NCBI GenBank assembly: GCA_963277665.1 | Contig: OY728165.1 | Location: 1,760,586,772 to 1,760,650,771 of the forward strand | Length of the DNA: 64,000 nucleotides | From: Viscum album | Lineage: Eukaryota; Streptophyta; Magnoliopsida; Santalales; Viscaceae | Direction of reading: 5' to 3' | Shown here: piece after piece, positions 48,600 to 60,470 of the stretch | Layout of the letters: each line of letters starts with the position of its first letter | How positions within the stretch are numbered: the first letter of the stretch is position 1 | Translations under genes and position numbers: made by a program | The notes under the pieces: model-generated | What the model was told of the DNA's origin: nothing | What the model saw: only the letters and a program-made list of their open reading frames with translations | Databases searched by the model: none

Positions 48600-49815
48600 G
48601 CAATCCTGACATGAACAGTACTAATTAATGCCATAGATGACGTTGTAAGGCCTCGATGCTACAACCAAGAGACCCAATCGTTTCTCTTGCCTCCAAGGGT
48701 TTAGCCACACTATTGGCATCAGTGTGTGGTTACTGGGTATCTTCAAGTAGAAAACACAAATGTGAGCATCATGTCAACAGTTTTAACTAGAACCTCTCAG
48801 TATCAAAAACACAAAAAGGACAGGAAAATAAAAGTCACAAATATAAGTGTCTTTTATTACTGCAGCTGAAAACACAAAGGCAAAAACCAAACAAAACAAC
48901 AAAAACATGGAAACAAGAAGAACCAAGAACAAAGGACTCCATGCCTAGAACTAGTCTCGCTCCTTTCCACCTACTTCCAGAGCTCCATGGTTGAATGCTT
49001 CAGCGGCCTGATGTTGTGCTCTCCCATATCCACTCATTCTCTGTGGTCGGGGTGGACCTCCTTATGGTGGTGGTGGAAACAGATCGAAGTGTCGTACACC
49101 ACCAGATGTAAGGACAACTCCTCTGCCTCGGTCTGGTAGGATTATCTACTGCCTGCTACTCATCTTCTAGATAGGTCGGGTAGTCTCGTGCCATGTGACC
49201 CTGCTTGACGCATGCATCACACTTCTTGATCCTCATATGGCTGGCTCTATTTCATGTGCCTCGCAAAACCGAACCTGTATCCCGAGGTAACCCACTTGTT
49301 GGCTTTGTCTGCATGGACATCTATGTCATCTGTCTACTGCCGGCTGTAGAAGACTCCGCTACGGTCGGAAAACCCTGCAGTAACGACAGCAACTCCTTAG
49401 CACGATCAGAGTGTAGATTATCTTGTATAAAATACACCCTGAAAAAACATACGAAGTTTCCCCAGGTGAAGGTCATCTCATCGCAAAACTGGAGCATCTG
49501 GCTCCACCACCTCTCATCTTCTCCCTAAAATAGACTAACATCTAGGTACACCATCCAGTCAGTAGGTGTCACATCTATGTTTAAAGCTCGTGCTACAAAC
49601 TCCAGCCAGTACCAAGCCATCTGAAAATATGAATCCCCTTGAAAACTCAGAGGCCTATGTCACTGGAACTCGTGCAACACGCTCAAGCGGCATGCACTCT
49701 CTGCTGGTGTCTCAACTGGATGAGGGCCCTATACTAATTCCTCGTCACTCGGTGGGATATATATACTTACAAGTCTCAGGGATATAGATGGTCATCTTCG
49801 GGGGGCATCCTTAAC
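48600..49815 (-). pseudogene. Element D gag and protease tail
   Basis: Gag would start near 49809 (MPPEDDHLYP). The body has a readable EDERWWSQMLQFCDEMTF segment (about 49535-49480) and ends in a zinc knuckle CDACVKQGHMARDY (about 49225-49185), where the last Cys is Tyr. About 450 bp further on, a degraded protease tail is read in two frames near 48700-48620. RT that should follow is absent; the sequence passes straight into RNase H. Several stops (49525, 49293, 49250) interrupt gag. Confidence 0.65.
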
Positions 49816-50078
49816 GAAATAGATGTGATACAGTCAAAATACAATACTTGGTGATCTGACCTGGTTGGAGATGACTTAAAGAAAAACCATTGAAAACACA
49901 CACGCAGTAAGTGTTTTTGTGGACTGAGTCGAAAATCAGAAGTCAAGGTCCTATTGTATGGATACGTTAGCCACCTACACCAACACTGGAATCCCTGAAC
50001 TAGAATCCACACTTATTGACCTTAACAATACTTCTTCACATAAAGTAAATATCAGAGTTCTATGTTCTATGGTAGAAC

Positions 50079-50097
50079 CGAACCCACTGATACCAAT
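50079..50097 (-). other. Primer binding site of element D
   Basis: The minus strand reads TTGGTATCAGTGGGTTCGG; TGGTATCA (50095-50088) is the iMet tRNA complement and starts within three bases of the LTR end. Confidence 0.8.
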
Positions 50098-50098
50098 T

Positions 50099-53000
50099 TT
50101 TCAGGTCTCGTCCTCAGGTCCCATGTCGTGACTACCCCAAGACCACCTTCCATAGGCCAGGGGCTGGAAACTAGCACCAAAGGCATAAATCGTGATAAAA
50201 AGAGAAGTCATTGCCTTTATGAAACGTAAACAATCACAACCAGAGTACAAAAATATGAAAACACTATGTAAAGAGGAATAACAAGTGTGATGAAAGTACA
50301 AAGGTGTAGGAATAAAAGACCAACAGAAAGGTACAACTACATCTTAATGAAAGTAAAACTGAAAGAAAAACTGATGAATAGTGAAGCAACTCATGGATCA
50401 TCTTCCGGGTTCCTACCTAAAGGGTATGTACAAATGTCCTCCTCAGTACTCTGCACCTATCGGTCCACTCTGTTTTGTGCAATGCTGAGTGTCCTCCTCC
50501 GGATACCATCCAATCCTTGTACACTCTGCATCGGTCAATGTTATATGTCATCTGCATCAAACACAATGAGGTGTGGGAGTAGGCCATGCGGGGGTGATTA
50601 TAACAATACTCAGTAGGGACCCCGAGACCCTCAAGGTCTTCCAAAATCCAACAACGATAAACCACAATGAAAGATCTCAATTGATAACCTTTAATTGGGT
50701 ATATGCCCATACATAAACATATGTTATCAAGTAACCCATCTCAATCATGAGGAAAACACAAAGTTCTTTGACTCAACTGAAACCAGGATTTTCATTCACG
50801 ATGTCGAAAACACGACTGCTGGAGAAATCCTCCTCTATCGATCACAGTAGTCCTGTCACGACTCTGAGGTGTTAATATCTATCATTAGACAGCTGAGGTA
50901 GTCTTCCTCTATCATGTAACACCAGTCTGTTGCCCCAACACAGTAGCGATTCCTCGCAATGGGTCTGTCGCTACAACCAAGCACAATCCCTCATAGACTA
51001 TCAAGGTACTCTTTTCGTCGAGTATCGAGGGTCTGCTGCCCCAACATAGTAGCGATCCTCCACAATGGGTATTCCACCCCAACACAGTTGTGCTCCCCAT
51101 TGGTCTAGTCATGTCACTCGGAATCGAATTGGACAAGAAGTCATCAGGTCTCAGCCAGCTACAAGGTCTCTATACTCCGTATGCTTGTCTTCGGGAGGAT
51201 CTTCTCCATTATCTACTGGTTGATACTTCCAAGTGTCACGTAATATCATGTGGAAGTATCTCACAGGACCACATCATCATAGGGGTCTCAATGAAACAGA
51301 CGACACATCAATCAGATGCTCAGTCTGTGAGTTATTAGCATTTTTATCTGAGGGGATCGGTTGGTTTCGTGTACGAACCAACCCGATGATAACTCAACTT
51401 TACCCCGACCTCCCATGGGGTATACTCAAAGGGACTTTTTCTCAATGAGATTACCAGCACCGCTGACGGTTCATCAAACGGACGTCCGGTCTGAGAGTTA
51501 TTGGATTTTCCGTTCCAGGGGCCCGGTTAGATTTCGGGTACATTCCAACCCAGAAATACTCCAACTTCTTCCAAACCTCAAGTGGAGTATTAAAAAAAGA
51601 AACTTCTCATCAAAATGAAACCAACGTAGTTGACAATACATCAATTAGACGTCCGGTCCTTATGTTATAAGTGTTTCTGCTCTGAGGGCCCGGGTGGTTT
51701 CGGGTTCGAACCGACCCGACCGTACACAAACTTCTCCAAAACATTGAGTGCAATATACCGAAACGACAGCCTCGATCCAAGGAATCCTACAAAACTGACG
51801 GTGCATCGATCGGAGGTTCTTAGATCATTTTTGAGGTATTTAAACAAATTTTGTCTGAAAGGGGGGGGGGGGGGGTCAGGGCCCGGTCCTACCCAGACAA
51901 ACCCACGTGGGTTAGCCCAAACAATGTCTACCCGACCCAGGTCCGGGTCCGGCCAGGTAGGGCATGGCCCCGACCCGGCTTGTGAGGTCAGGCCCGTGGC
52001 TGGCCACTACTCGGCCAGCCTGGACGAGCAGTTTGCGCGGAGCGGGGGGGGGGGGGGGGTTGATAGAAACCGGCAGTGCCAGCAGGCACCGCCCCACTGT
52101 CGTGTTTCTTGCGCGGCTGCGGGATCAGATGCCTCGCCGTCGCGGTAACAATCGTGTCATACTTCCTCTAACGGCGTGCTGGAGCTCTGCCGCATCCCGG
52201 CGGCTTGCCATTGTCACCGTGCTGGTGACCTGAGCTGTCACGAGAATCCAAGGTCCACCTGAGTCGCTCGGGTTGTCCGTTTTAGCTTTCGACTGCACCC
52301 ACAGCCTTCTCAAGTCTCTCTCTTCACTGTGCCTACATCAAATCACCATTGTAGCCCTATTTCGTCATTTCCCGTCAATCCGCGAACATTCATACAACCT
52401 GCGGATTGTAGTCGGGCCGTATTTGTTCGTCCCGCTTCCTCCGCGTTAGGCGTTATCATTTTGCCTATGTTAATCATGGTTTCATGTAGAACGAATAACA
52501 ATTTTATTCAAATAAATTTGAAACAATCCACCCTACCTCGAATATGGTTTTTTCTTCGTAGACGTGGATGGAGATGTTTCTACTTCAACATCAGAGAAAG
52601 AACTGTCATCGTTGGTGAGTTCTCTGCGTCAGTGTCTCCTCCCTTGATGTAGAGGAAGAAAAAGGATTGAAGAAACATGGAGTGTTCTTCGCTGAGTCAT
52701 TCTCCATTGAAGGTGAGTGTTCTTCATCGTAGAAGAACACCATTATTCATTTAGGAGAGGAATAACATTCTCCTTTCTCAAAAGCTCTCTCCCCCACTCA
52801 CCATACCTCAACGATTGTCCCAAAAATAAAATAATAATCCTAAGCTATTTTTCGTAAACACATGAAACAAAAAAACTCATAAATAAAACACTTAATTAAT
52901 TAAGTTAAGAGGTTGAATTTTTTAATTAGGATGTGTTGGAAAACAATTAAGAGGGAGAGAGGAAGAGGAAGGGTTTCTAATAAACAAGTTGGGATGTCAC

Positions 53001-53277
53001 ATTAAACAAGGGGGTTTGAAAAAAGTTATGGGAGGTGAAAGGTCAAGGCTCATGTGGGCCCACCTCTAAAATATCTAGACATTGGATGTTGGGTGGATGT
53101 GGGACACACCAATAACTTCCAATGGGAGGAAATAACTTCCATGGATATATATAAAATTGTTCCAACAATTTTATTTAAATATTTACAATTTTCCCCAAAA
53201 ATTATTAGTCAACCCGCATAAAACACAATTGTTGTAAAGGTTCTATTAGGTGAATACCGGCGTTGCGAGTTCATCTA
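50099..53277 (-). repeat. Element D 5' LTR, first part
   Basis: Homologous to 44206 to about 47410 (about 80% by eye). It includes the same order of repeats, with poly-G tracts of 16 bases at 51861-51876 and 52044-52059 against 14 and 12 in the 3' LTR. Interrupted at 53277 by element E. Confidence 0.85.
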
Positions 53278-53675
53278 TGACAACCCTGCTTTTTATTACA
53301 ACTTAAACATGCTTTATTACATAAAACTTCACTTGATACAACAAAGAAGATCGAGAGGTTTAGTGTCTTTGGGGCTTAGGATCATTACATAAAAACTTTA
53401 AACTTGCAATACAACATCCTTATTGAAAACTTCCTTTACATGACCACTACATTCCTTCGTACTTAGCATTGCATGGGATAACCTGAGGACATGCATAAGA
53501 AAAGGGTGAGCTATAAAGCCCAGTAAGGGAGTACACAATGAATAACATGAGGAGTACAAAACATGTTAGGCAATAGGAATATCAATAGAGAATAAGAGAG
53601 ACATGAACATAAAGGCATGATAAAGCATGATAATCATAACATGGAAATGTGGAAACAACACTTAACATTGAATTA

Positions 53676-53785
53676 GCATGAGCCAAGGCTCATTGCACAT
53701 GGAGCATGAGTAAACCCTCATTGCACTTGAAGCACGAGTAAACCCTCGTTGCACTTGAATTAGCATGAGTCAACACTCATTGCAC
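53676..53785. repeat. Four tandem hairpin units in element E 3' LTR
   Basis: 23-bp units at 53676, 53704, 53732 and 53763 share the form gcATGAG-(7 nt)-CTCATtgcac. Unit 3 reads CGAG with CTCG in place of TGAG with CTCA, so both arms changed together and pairing is kept. The 5' LTR has the same four units at 61332-61441. Confidence 0.8.
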
Positions 53786-54446
53786 ATGACGTATCATGAT
53801 ACTATACTTTACCCAATGCATTGGAGCGCTATAAAGGGCGCACCCTTCGTAAACATTTCTTTTCATGCATAAGTGTGCCACATGGATCATAAAACATGGA
53901 TTTATAAAACATAATCATTTATTCCACGATAAAGGAATGTGGAATTCATACATGAAACTTTATAATCAATAAGTAAATGTGCATAAAGGTGAATACCCTT
54001 GATGGATAAATGGGCATGGTATTCACTACACAATGATATTGGCTTAGAAAATCGGTGTGATTTCGGCAGCGTAACGGCGTGACATAAGAATTCATAAAAA
54101 AGGTTGATGAGAGAGAAAGGGGTTCCTCATCATATTTACATGTAATGTACAGTAAGGAGATTATATATATACATGTCCCAACAATAGAAGTGGAATTTAG
54201 AATCATGATAGAAAAGTATTGCTTGATTATAAAAGAAGAGAGAGAAGTTCCTTTCGGAATTTCGGCATAGTAACGGGTGTACATGGGAGGAATTTAATGA
54301 GAGAGAAATGGTTCTCCCATCATTCAAACAATAATAGGGCAGTATGGGGGAGGTGCGAAACCATACCCCGACATTCATAAATGAAACTAAAAGGGAAATA
54401 CAACTTAAAGAAAATTGACAAAAATGAGAAAGGAAGAAAAACCCTT

Positions 54447-54450
54447 ACTT
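54447..54450 (-). promoter_or_regulatory. Putative splice donor in element E LTR (3' copy)
   Basis: Minus-strand TTCCAA|GTAAGGG, about 150 bp downstream of the TATA box. It matches the plant donor consensus GTAAG. Confidence 0.5.
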
Positions 54451-54597
54451 GGAAGTGTGCTTCCAAAGGCTAGAGAGAGGCTTGTGAGAGGCTTCTTGGG
54501 AGCTTGGGGAACCTTGAGAGGATTCTAGAGAGAGTAGGGCAGAGGTTGGACGAACTTCAAGGGCTTTGAGTGAGGAGGAAGTGGGAGCTTGGGTGGG

Positions 54598-54605
54598 TTT
54601 ATATA
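54598..54605 (-). promoter_or_regulatory. TATA box of element E 3' LTR
   Basis: The minus strand reads CCTATATAAACC, followed by a CT-rich GC-richer leader. The 5' LTR copy is at 62253-62260. Confidence 0.75.
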
Positions 54606-55440
54606 GGAAAGGTGAGAGAATTCTTTATTATTTAGGTTTGGGACCCCTTATATTAAAATAATCCAAACCACAAACCATCCCATGGTATTAGCCCATGGTT
54701 TCTGGAAAAGGAAAGAGGAAAACAATATTTTACAAGTCCAAGGTCCGAACTTATTAAAAAAAGTAGGGTTGCTTATGTGGAGGTGAGTCACACTCCCATG
54801 GAAATTAATTTAAAAAGGCAAAGTGTTGAATAAGTCTTGAGTGCTCCATTAATGCTTTGAAAAGTGAGTCAAACAAACCCAAAACCTCATTATTTTAATG
54901 ATAAAACATATATTGTCCGAGCCTAAGGATTATGGTATTTTATTACATCACCATTGGGTCATTATGATGTCATAAAACACATTATATATTTAAATGGTAT
55001 TTAATTTTTACCCAAAAATTGGACTGTCTCAGAAAATTATGAAAAATTCACCGTTGGATAATTTCGACATCCTGATTCCAAAAATAATATTTATTTTATC
55101 TAAATAATTTTCTAAATATGTGAATTTTCACTTTTAAAATAAAAACCGACATTTATAAAAAAAATTCACGGGTTTTGACAGAAATGGCTTTCAAACCTTA
55201 ATAAACATTTTAATTGCATTCATAAAATTATAAGATCATTTATAATTAATGACAATTAATTTAATATTAATAATAATATTTTATTAAAATATTATTTAAT
55301 TCATAAATCATTTAATTTAATAAAATATAATTCTTAATTAAATAATAACTAAAAACACCATTTGTACTTTAAAAACTAATTACAATGTATCAAAAATGAC
55401 TAGAAATTATATATAAAAAAAAATGTACATGAACATGGTT

Positions 55441-55710
55441 CTACTTATTTGTTACATAACCCCTTAAAATAGCCGCATAAGACCTAAGGGTAAGGTGCGC
55501 GATGGTGACAGACTCTTGGGGCTGCTCGGATAACATCGCTCGAGTGGTAATCTCTATCAACTTCCATTTTTCCCGTAGACGATCACGTTCGAGCTTGACT
55601 TGATGAAGCTCAGCTTGGGCTTGGTCAAGGCCAAAGCCCAAAGATGCCACCTCTTTACCGAGCTCCGACAAATGGGCTTCGTAAGGGGCAATTCTACTGG
55701 ATGAGGCCAT
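55441..55710 (-). CDS. LTR-borne ORF, 89 codons, predicted coiled coil (3' LTR copy)
   Basis: I do not recognise the protein. It begins MASSSRIAPYEAHLSELGKE, and residues about 12-55 form an amphipathic, Leu- and charge-rich helix (SELGKEVASLGFGLDQAQ, then ELHQVKLERDRLREKW) suggestive of a coiled coil. It has no membrane segment or signal peptide. The ATG context GAAGCGATGGCC is a strong plant initiation context. A TATA-like TAAATATAAGG lies about 45 bp upstream. Base composition is close to half GC, while flanking LTR sequence is strongly AT-rich; the boundary of this shift coincides with the ORF. It lies in U3, upstream of the LTR TATA box. It could be a captured host exon or an accessory element gene. 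Confidence 0.5.
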   Translation of the reverse strand: MASSSRIAPYEAHLSELGKEVASLGFGLDQAQAELHQVKLERDRLREKWKLIEITTRAMLSEQPQESVTIAHLTLRSYAAILRGYVTNK

Positions 55711-55911
55711 CGCTTCCTTTGTCTGAGTAGAAAATTGGTTCGTTAAAGCCTTATATTTAAACTACCCAGACGATCACTGTTCAACGGCTATAAAAGTAAC
55801 GGTCACAAATCTTAACGTTAAACTAAAGAAGTTGACATCATATAAAAACATAAAGAAACATTTAACTGGATCAAGAGGGATTTTCCATTAATGAAAATTT
55901 GGGTCGTTACA

Positions 55912-55925
55912 ACATTCCCCCCTTA
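55912..55925 (-). other. Polypurine tract of element E
   Basis: The minus strand reads AAGGGGGGAATGT directly before the TGTAACGACC LTR start. Confidence 0.8.
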
Positions 55926-55960
55926 AGAAATTTCGCCCTCGAAATTTTCCATTTCCCACA

Positions 55961-58900
55961 CTAAAACAAATGTGGGTAACTTAGCTTCATCATATCCTCC
56001 GACTCCCAAGTTGCTTCTTCAAACTTGTGGTTTTTCCACAACACCTTGACGAGGGACATTGTCTTATTTCGTAGAACTTTTTCTCTACGATCCAAGATCT
56101 TCACTGGTTGCTCCTCATAAGAAAGATCGTCTTCTAATTGTATCACCTCGGAAGAGAGTACATGTGAAGGGTCTGGTATGTACTTCCTTAAGAGGGATAC
56201 ATGGAAGACATCATGCACCTTGGCCATAGTAGGTGGAAGTGCTAGTCGATAGGCCACATCCCCAACACGATCAATAATCTCGAAGGGGCCGATGTACCTT
56301 GGACTTAACTTCCCTTTCTTTCCAAACCTCATGACCTTCTTCCATGGAGATATGCGTAAAAACACCATGTCTCCGACTTTAAACTCGAGGTCTCGTCGAC
56401 GATTATCTGCATAACTCTTCTGTCGACTTTGGGCTGCCTTGATATGCTGCTGAATGGTTTTCACCTTCTCCACCATTTCTTCGACCATTTCTGGTCCAAG
56501 CAGCTTACGTTCACCGACCTCATCCCAACATGCCGGTGTTCTACACCTTTTCCCATACAGGGCTTCATATGGTGCCATTTGGATGCTCGAGTGGAAACTA
56601 TTATTATTAGAGAACTCAACTAGAGGAAGATGTTGATCCCATCCTCCTTTAAAGTCCATTGAGCACGCTCTCAACATATCCTCAAGTGTTTGGATAGTCT
56701 GCTCGGATTGGCCATCAGTTTGAGGATGATAGGCCGTACTGAAGTTCAGTTCAGTATTCAGAGCATGTTGAAGACTCTTCCAAAACTTAGAGGTAAATCT
56801 TGGATCTCGGTCAGACACAATAAATAGTGGTACTCCATGCAACCGTACCACTTCCCTGATATATATCCATGCCAGTTGATCCAAAGAGAAATCCTCTCGA
56901 ATAGCAATGAAGTGCGCAGTCTTTGTAAGACGATCCACAATAACCCAGATTGCATTGTTGCTTTTGGATGTCCTTGGAAGTCCAGTGACGAAGTCCATGG
57001 TGGTGTTCTCCCATTTCCATTCTGGTATGGGCAATGGTTGCATCATCCCCTTAGACTTCTGCCTCTCTGCCTTCACTTTCTGACACACCAGGCACTTTGA
57101 TGTATATTCGGCGATCTCCTTCTTCATATTATCCCACCAAAAGTTTTCTCGGAGATCTCGATATATCTTTTTGCTCCCTGGGTGAATAGAGAAATTTGAA
57201 CTATGTGCATCATCCAAAAGTCCCTTCTTCAGCTCCGAACTTGATGGGACACATAGTCTTTTCCCAAACCGCACAATTCCTTCTTCATTAACATTAAACT
57301 CTGAGGATTTTCCCTTTTTGATAGCTTCCACTTTTTCATGGATTCTCACATCATCCTTTTGAGCATCCTTTAACCTTTCCAAAAGAGTTGGTTGAGCAAC
57401 CATTTGTGAAAGGATTGATGATGTTCCCTTCTTTATGATTCCCACGTCCATCTTCATCAAGTCTAAGAAGATTGGATCCTTCTCAATTCTCATCATTGAT
57501 AGAATTGCTGGATCCTTTCTACTTAGGGCATCCGCCACCTTGTTCGCCTTCCCAGGGTGGTAATGTATTGAACAGTAATAATCCTTTATGAGCTCTATCC
57601 ATCTTCTCTGGCGCATATTAAGCTCTTTCTGTGTGAATATATATTTAAGACTCTTGTGTTCAGTATATATCTCACATTTCTCTCCATAGAGATAATGCCG
57701 CCAGATTTTCAAGGCAAAGATCAACGCCGCCAACTCCAGATCATGCGTTGGATAGTTTCGCTCATGGATTTTCAACTGTCTTGAGGCATAGGATATCACT
57801 TTATCATTCTACATCAGCACACATCCTAAGCCCTTCTTCGAAGCATCACTGAATACCACAAAAAGCTCCCCACTTGTGGGTAAAGTTAGCACAGGTGCAG
57901 TGATAAGCCTCCTTTTCAACTCCTTGAAGATTTCTTCGCATTCATCACTCCAAGCAAACTTTACTCCCTTTCGAGTTAGCTTGGTAAGAGGGTTGGACAA
58001 TCGTGAGAAGTTTCTCACAAATCGTCGATAATATCCAGCTAACCCCAAGAAGCTACAGATATCAGTTACCGATGTTGGCCTCGGCCATCCCTCAATTGCA
58101 TCTGTTTTGGAGGGGTCCACAGATATCCCATTGCTTGTGATGATATGGCCCAAGAATGAGACCTCCTTCAACCAGAACTCACACTTGCTGTACTTGGCAT
58201 AGAGCTTCTCCTTGCGCAAAGTCTCCAGTACAGTTCTTAAATGCTCCTCATGGTCCTCCTTGGTATTGGAGTATATCAGAATATCATCTATAAAGACTAC
58301 CAAAAATTTATCTAGGTAATCTCTAAAGACTCTATTCATCAAGTCCATGAATATTGCTGGAGCATTGGTGAGTCCAAAAGGCATTACTATGAATTCACAG
58401 TGCCCGTACCTTGTACGAAAAGAAGTCTTGGGGATATCTTCCTTCTTCACCCTTACTTGATAATATCCCAACCGAAAGTCGACCTTGGAGAAGTGTTGTG
58501 CTCCACGCAGCTGATCAAACAAGTCATCGATTCTTGGGAGAGGATACTTGTTCTTTATCGTGATTTTGTTAAGTTCACGATAATCGATACAAAGCCGCAT
58601 TGACCCATCCTTCTTCTTGACGAAGAGGACTGGTGCACCCCATGGTGATGCACTTGGGCGTATAAACCCTTTATCCAGATTCTCCTGTAGTTGTTTCTTC
58701 AGTTCTTCAAGCTCAACCACAACCATTCTATATGGAGTCCTGGATATTGGTAGCGCCCCAGGTATAAGTTCAATTGAGAACTCAACATATCTTCTTGGAG
58801 GAAGACCAGGAAGTTCCTCGGGAAATACTTCAGCGAATTCCCTCACAATAGGCATTTCTTCAAGGGTGGTTTCTTCCTTGGACTCAATCATCTGAGCCAG

Positions 58901-59345
58901 ATATGCATGCTCATAAGGCAGTAATATCCATGCTTGAGATGATGGAGCTAAAGGAGATTCATCTTCCTCCTGACACTTGTAAAGAATCGGGGGTCGATTC
59001 TCCATATGGAGAGTGATTTCCCTCTCCCGACAATTTATGTTGGCTCTATATAAGGAAAGCCAATCCATGCCAAGAATTGCATCAAATTCCACCAAAGGGA
59101 GTATGACGAGGTTCGCCGGGAAATTCAATCCACAGATTATAACAGGGGAGGACTTATACTCATGGGATGCAATGATTGCCCCATTTTCCGTACTCACCGA
59201 CATCTTTACTTCCATGATTTGTGGTGGTGCAGGGATTATTCTACTAAACTTTTGAGATATAAAAGAATGCGTAGAACCTGAATCAAAAAGTACGTTCGCT
59301 ATTCATGAATGAATAACTAGCGTACCTGTCACCACTTCGTTGTCG
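55961..59345 (-). pseudogene. Element E pol: protease, RT, RNase H, integrase, chromodomain
   Basis: Domains on the minus strand: protease with [10 protein letters not shown] (about 59290-59260) and [13 protein letters not shown] with [35 protein letters not shown] and the catalytic FIDD (about 58275); RNase H from DASKKGLGC (about 57830) through WRHYLYGE; integrase zinc region ([17 protein letters not shown]), core Asp in TMDFVTG, Asp in VSDRDPRF and Glu in GQSEQTI; the [13 protein letters not shown] module; and a chromodomain ([13 protein letters not shown]) ending at 55961. Two stops interrupt it: TGA at 59305-59303 just before the protease motif and TAG at 57811-57809 inside RNase H. Frame relative to gag is displaced by one base. 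All catalytic residues looked for are present. Confidence 0.9.
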
Positions 59346-59349
59346 GGGT

Positions 59350-60453
59350 TCACTTCGGCAGAAGTGATGGCAAAAGCTCTTCCTTGCTGTCTTGGAGGTT
59401 GTTGATTGCCTCCGATAACCTTGGATTAGGGCACTGATTCGCAAAATGACCCGGTTCTTTGCATTTGAAGCATTGAACAACGCGTTGAGGTTCGAACGGA
59501 GCGTTCCTCCCCTCCGTCGCAGTCGCGGGTCCTTCTTGCTGACAGTTAACAGCTAGGTGCCCTTCTCTTCCACACTTGAAGCATTTTCTTGTCCCCCTAA
59601 GGCATTTTCCAGGGTGCTTCTTTCCACACTTTTGGCAAGTGGGGTGCTGGAATTTCTTAGTGCCGTTGGATTTATCCATCGGACCACCAGCATTGAAGTC
59701 CACCTTCCGCTTCTTGTCCCCATGATACCCCTGTGATTCTCCGATCTCCATTTCAACCTTGAGGGCACATCGGACAATTTCCTCATAGCTGTCGAAGTCG
59801 CGGATCGCTAATGCTTTCCGCAAGCTAGGCTTCAGCCCACCAAAGAAGCGGTCAACCTTGCATTCGGGGGTAACGACAAAGCCGGAAGCATATCGTGCAA
59901 GCCTTGTGAAGTTTGCCTCGTACGCTCCCACAGATTCTTCATCTTTCTGCTTGAGGGAAAGGAAGTCCCTTTCCATCTTAAGACGGAGGGTGCGTGGAAA
60001 ATATTTATCGAAAAACATCTTCCGGAATACCTTCCATTCCAAAGCCTCGATCTCCTCCTCAGGCTTTGTATTTTTGATCAACGTCCACCATTGATCAGCT
60101 TCACCCTCCATACGATAAGCCGCCAGGAGAACCTTCTCTTTTTCAGAGCATTGGAGGATGGAGAATATCTTTTCATTGGAGTTGATCCATTGTTCAGCAA
60201 TCGTGGGATCGGATGATCCACTAAACGTAGGAGGCCTTTGTCTAATGAAGCTTTCAATAGCGACTTGTTCTTTCTTAGGGGGGGTTGAACGTTCCTCTTG
60301 ACCAGTGTTTCTATTCAAAACTTGAGTTAGCTGAGAGAGAAGCGTGACAAAGTTCGCGATTCCCGCTCCCATCGGATTGGGCATCTCATTAGTACAATCA
60401 TCACACTGATCTTCACAACGGTTGTTAGCCCGAGTTCTCCTATTACCGGCCAT
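59350..60453 (-). CDS. Element E gag
   Basis: Gag of 367 codons from the MAGNRR start. The frame is open 11 codons further upstream, but the downstream ATG is favoured because a strong splice acceptor (TTTTATTCCAG, ending 60457) lies just before it. Domains: a retrotransposon gag core at about residues 75-210 (ADQWWTLIKN, FRKMFFDKYFPRTLR, KQKDEESVGAYEANFTRLARYA), a basic linker, then three zinc knuckles (CQKCGKKHPGKC, CFKCGREGHLAVNC, CFKCKEPGHFANQC). It binds element RNA and forms particles. A single-base loss at about 59421 shifts the reading frame so that gag ends early at 59350 instead of reading into protease; a natural frameshift site is possible but less likely. Confidence 0.88.
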   Translation of the reverse strand: MAGNRRTRANNRCEDQCDDCTNEMPNPMGAGIANFVTLLSQLTQVLNRNTGQEERSTPPKKEQVAIESFIRQRPPTFSGSSDPTIAEQWINSNEKIFSILQCSEKEKVLLAAYRMEGEADQWWTLIKNTKPEEEIEALEWKVFRKMFFDKYFPRTLRLKMERDFLSLKQKDEESVGAYEANFTRLARYASGFVVTPECKVDRFFGGLKPSLRKALAIRDFDSYEEIVRCALKVEMEIGESQGYHGDKKRKVDFNAGGPMDKSNGTKKFQHPTCQKCGKKHPGKCLRGTRKCFKCGREGHLAVNCQQEGPATATEGRNAPFEPQRVVQCFKCKEPGHFANQCPNPRLSEAINNLQDSKEELLPSLLPK

Positions 60454-60456
60454 TGG

Positions 60457-60470
60457 CTGGAATAAAAGGA
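60457..60470 (-). promoter_or_regulatory. Putative splice acceptor before element E gag
   Basis: The minus-strand pyrimidine run CTTTCCTTTTATTCCAG ends three bases before the gag ATG. With the LTR donor at 62104/62103 it would define a 1.65-kb leader intron that removes the PBS. Confidence 0.5.

Larger units (their letters stand above)
53278..55911 (-). repeat. Element E 3' LTR
   Basis: 2634 bp. In transcription order: U3 with an 89-codon ORF (55710-55441), a TATA box (54605-54598), a CT-rich leader, a splice donor (54449/54448), a 90-bp direct repeat (about 54261 and 54061), four small hairpins (53785-53676), the conserved 'ttactgggctttatagctcaccc' box (53529-53504) and AATAAA signals near 53315 and 53290, close to the LTR end. 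Confidence 0.9.

Noticed and set aside
53946..54284. 112-115 codon minus-strand ORF in both E LTRs (also 61601-61948)
   Set aside because: AT-rich, without recognisable motif, in the untranslated leader region overlapping a second frame and a noncoding direct repeat. Openness in both copies only reflects recent insertion.
56429..60094. Several plus-strand ORFs of 60-92 codons
   Set aside because: Reverse-strand shadows of element E gag-pol.
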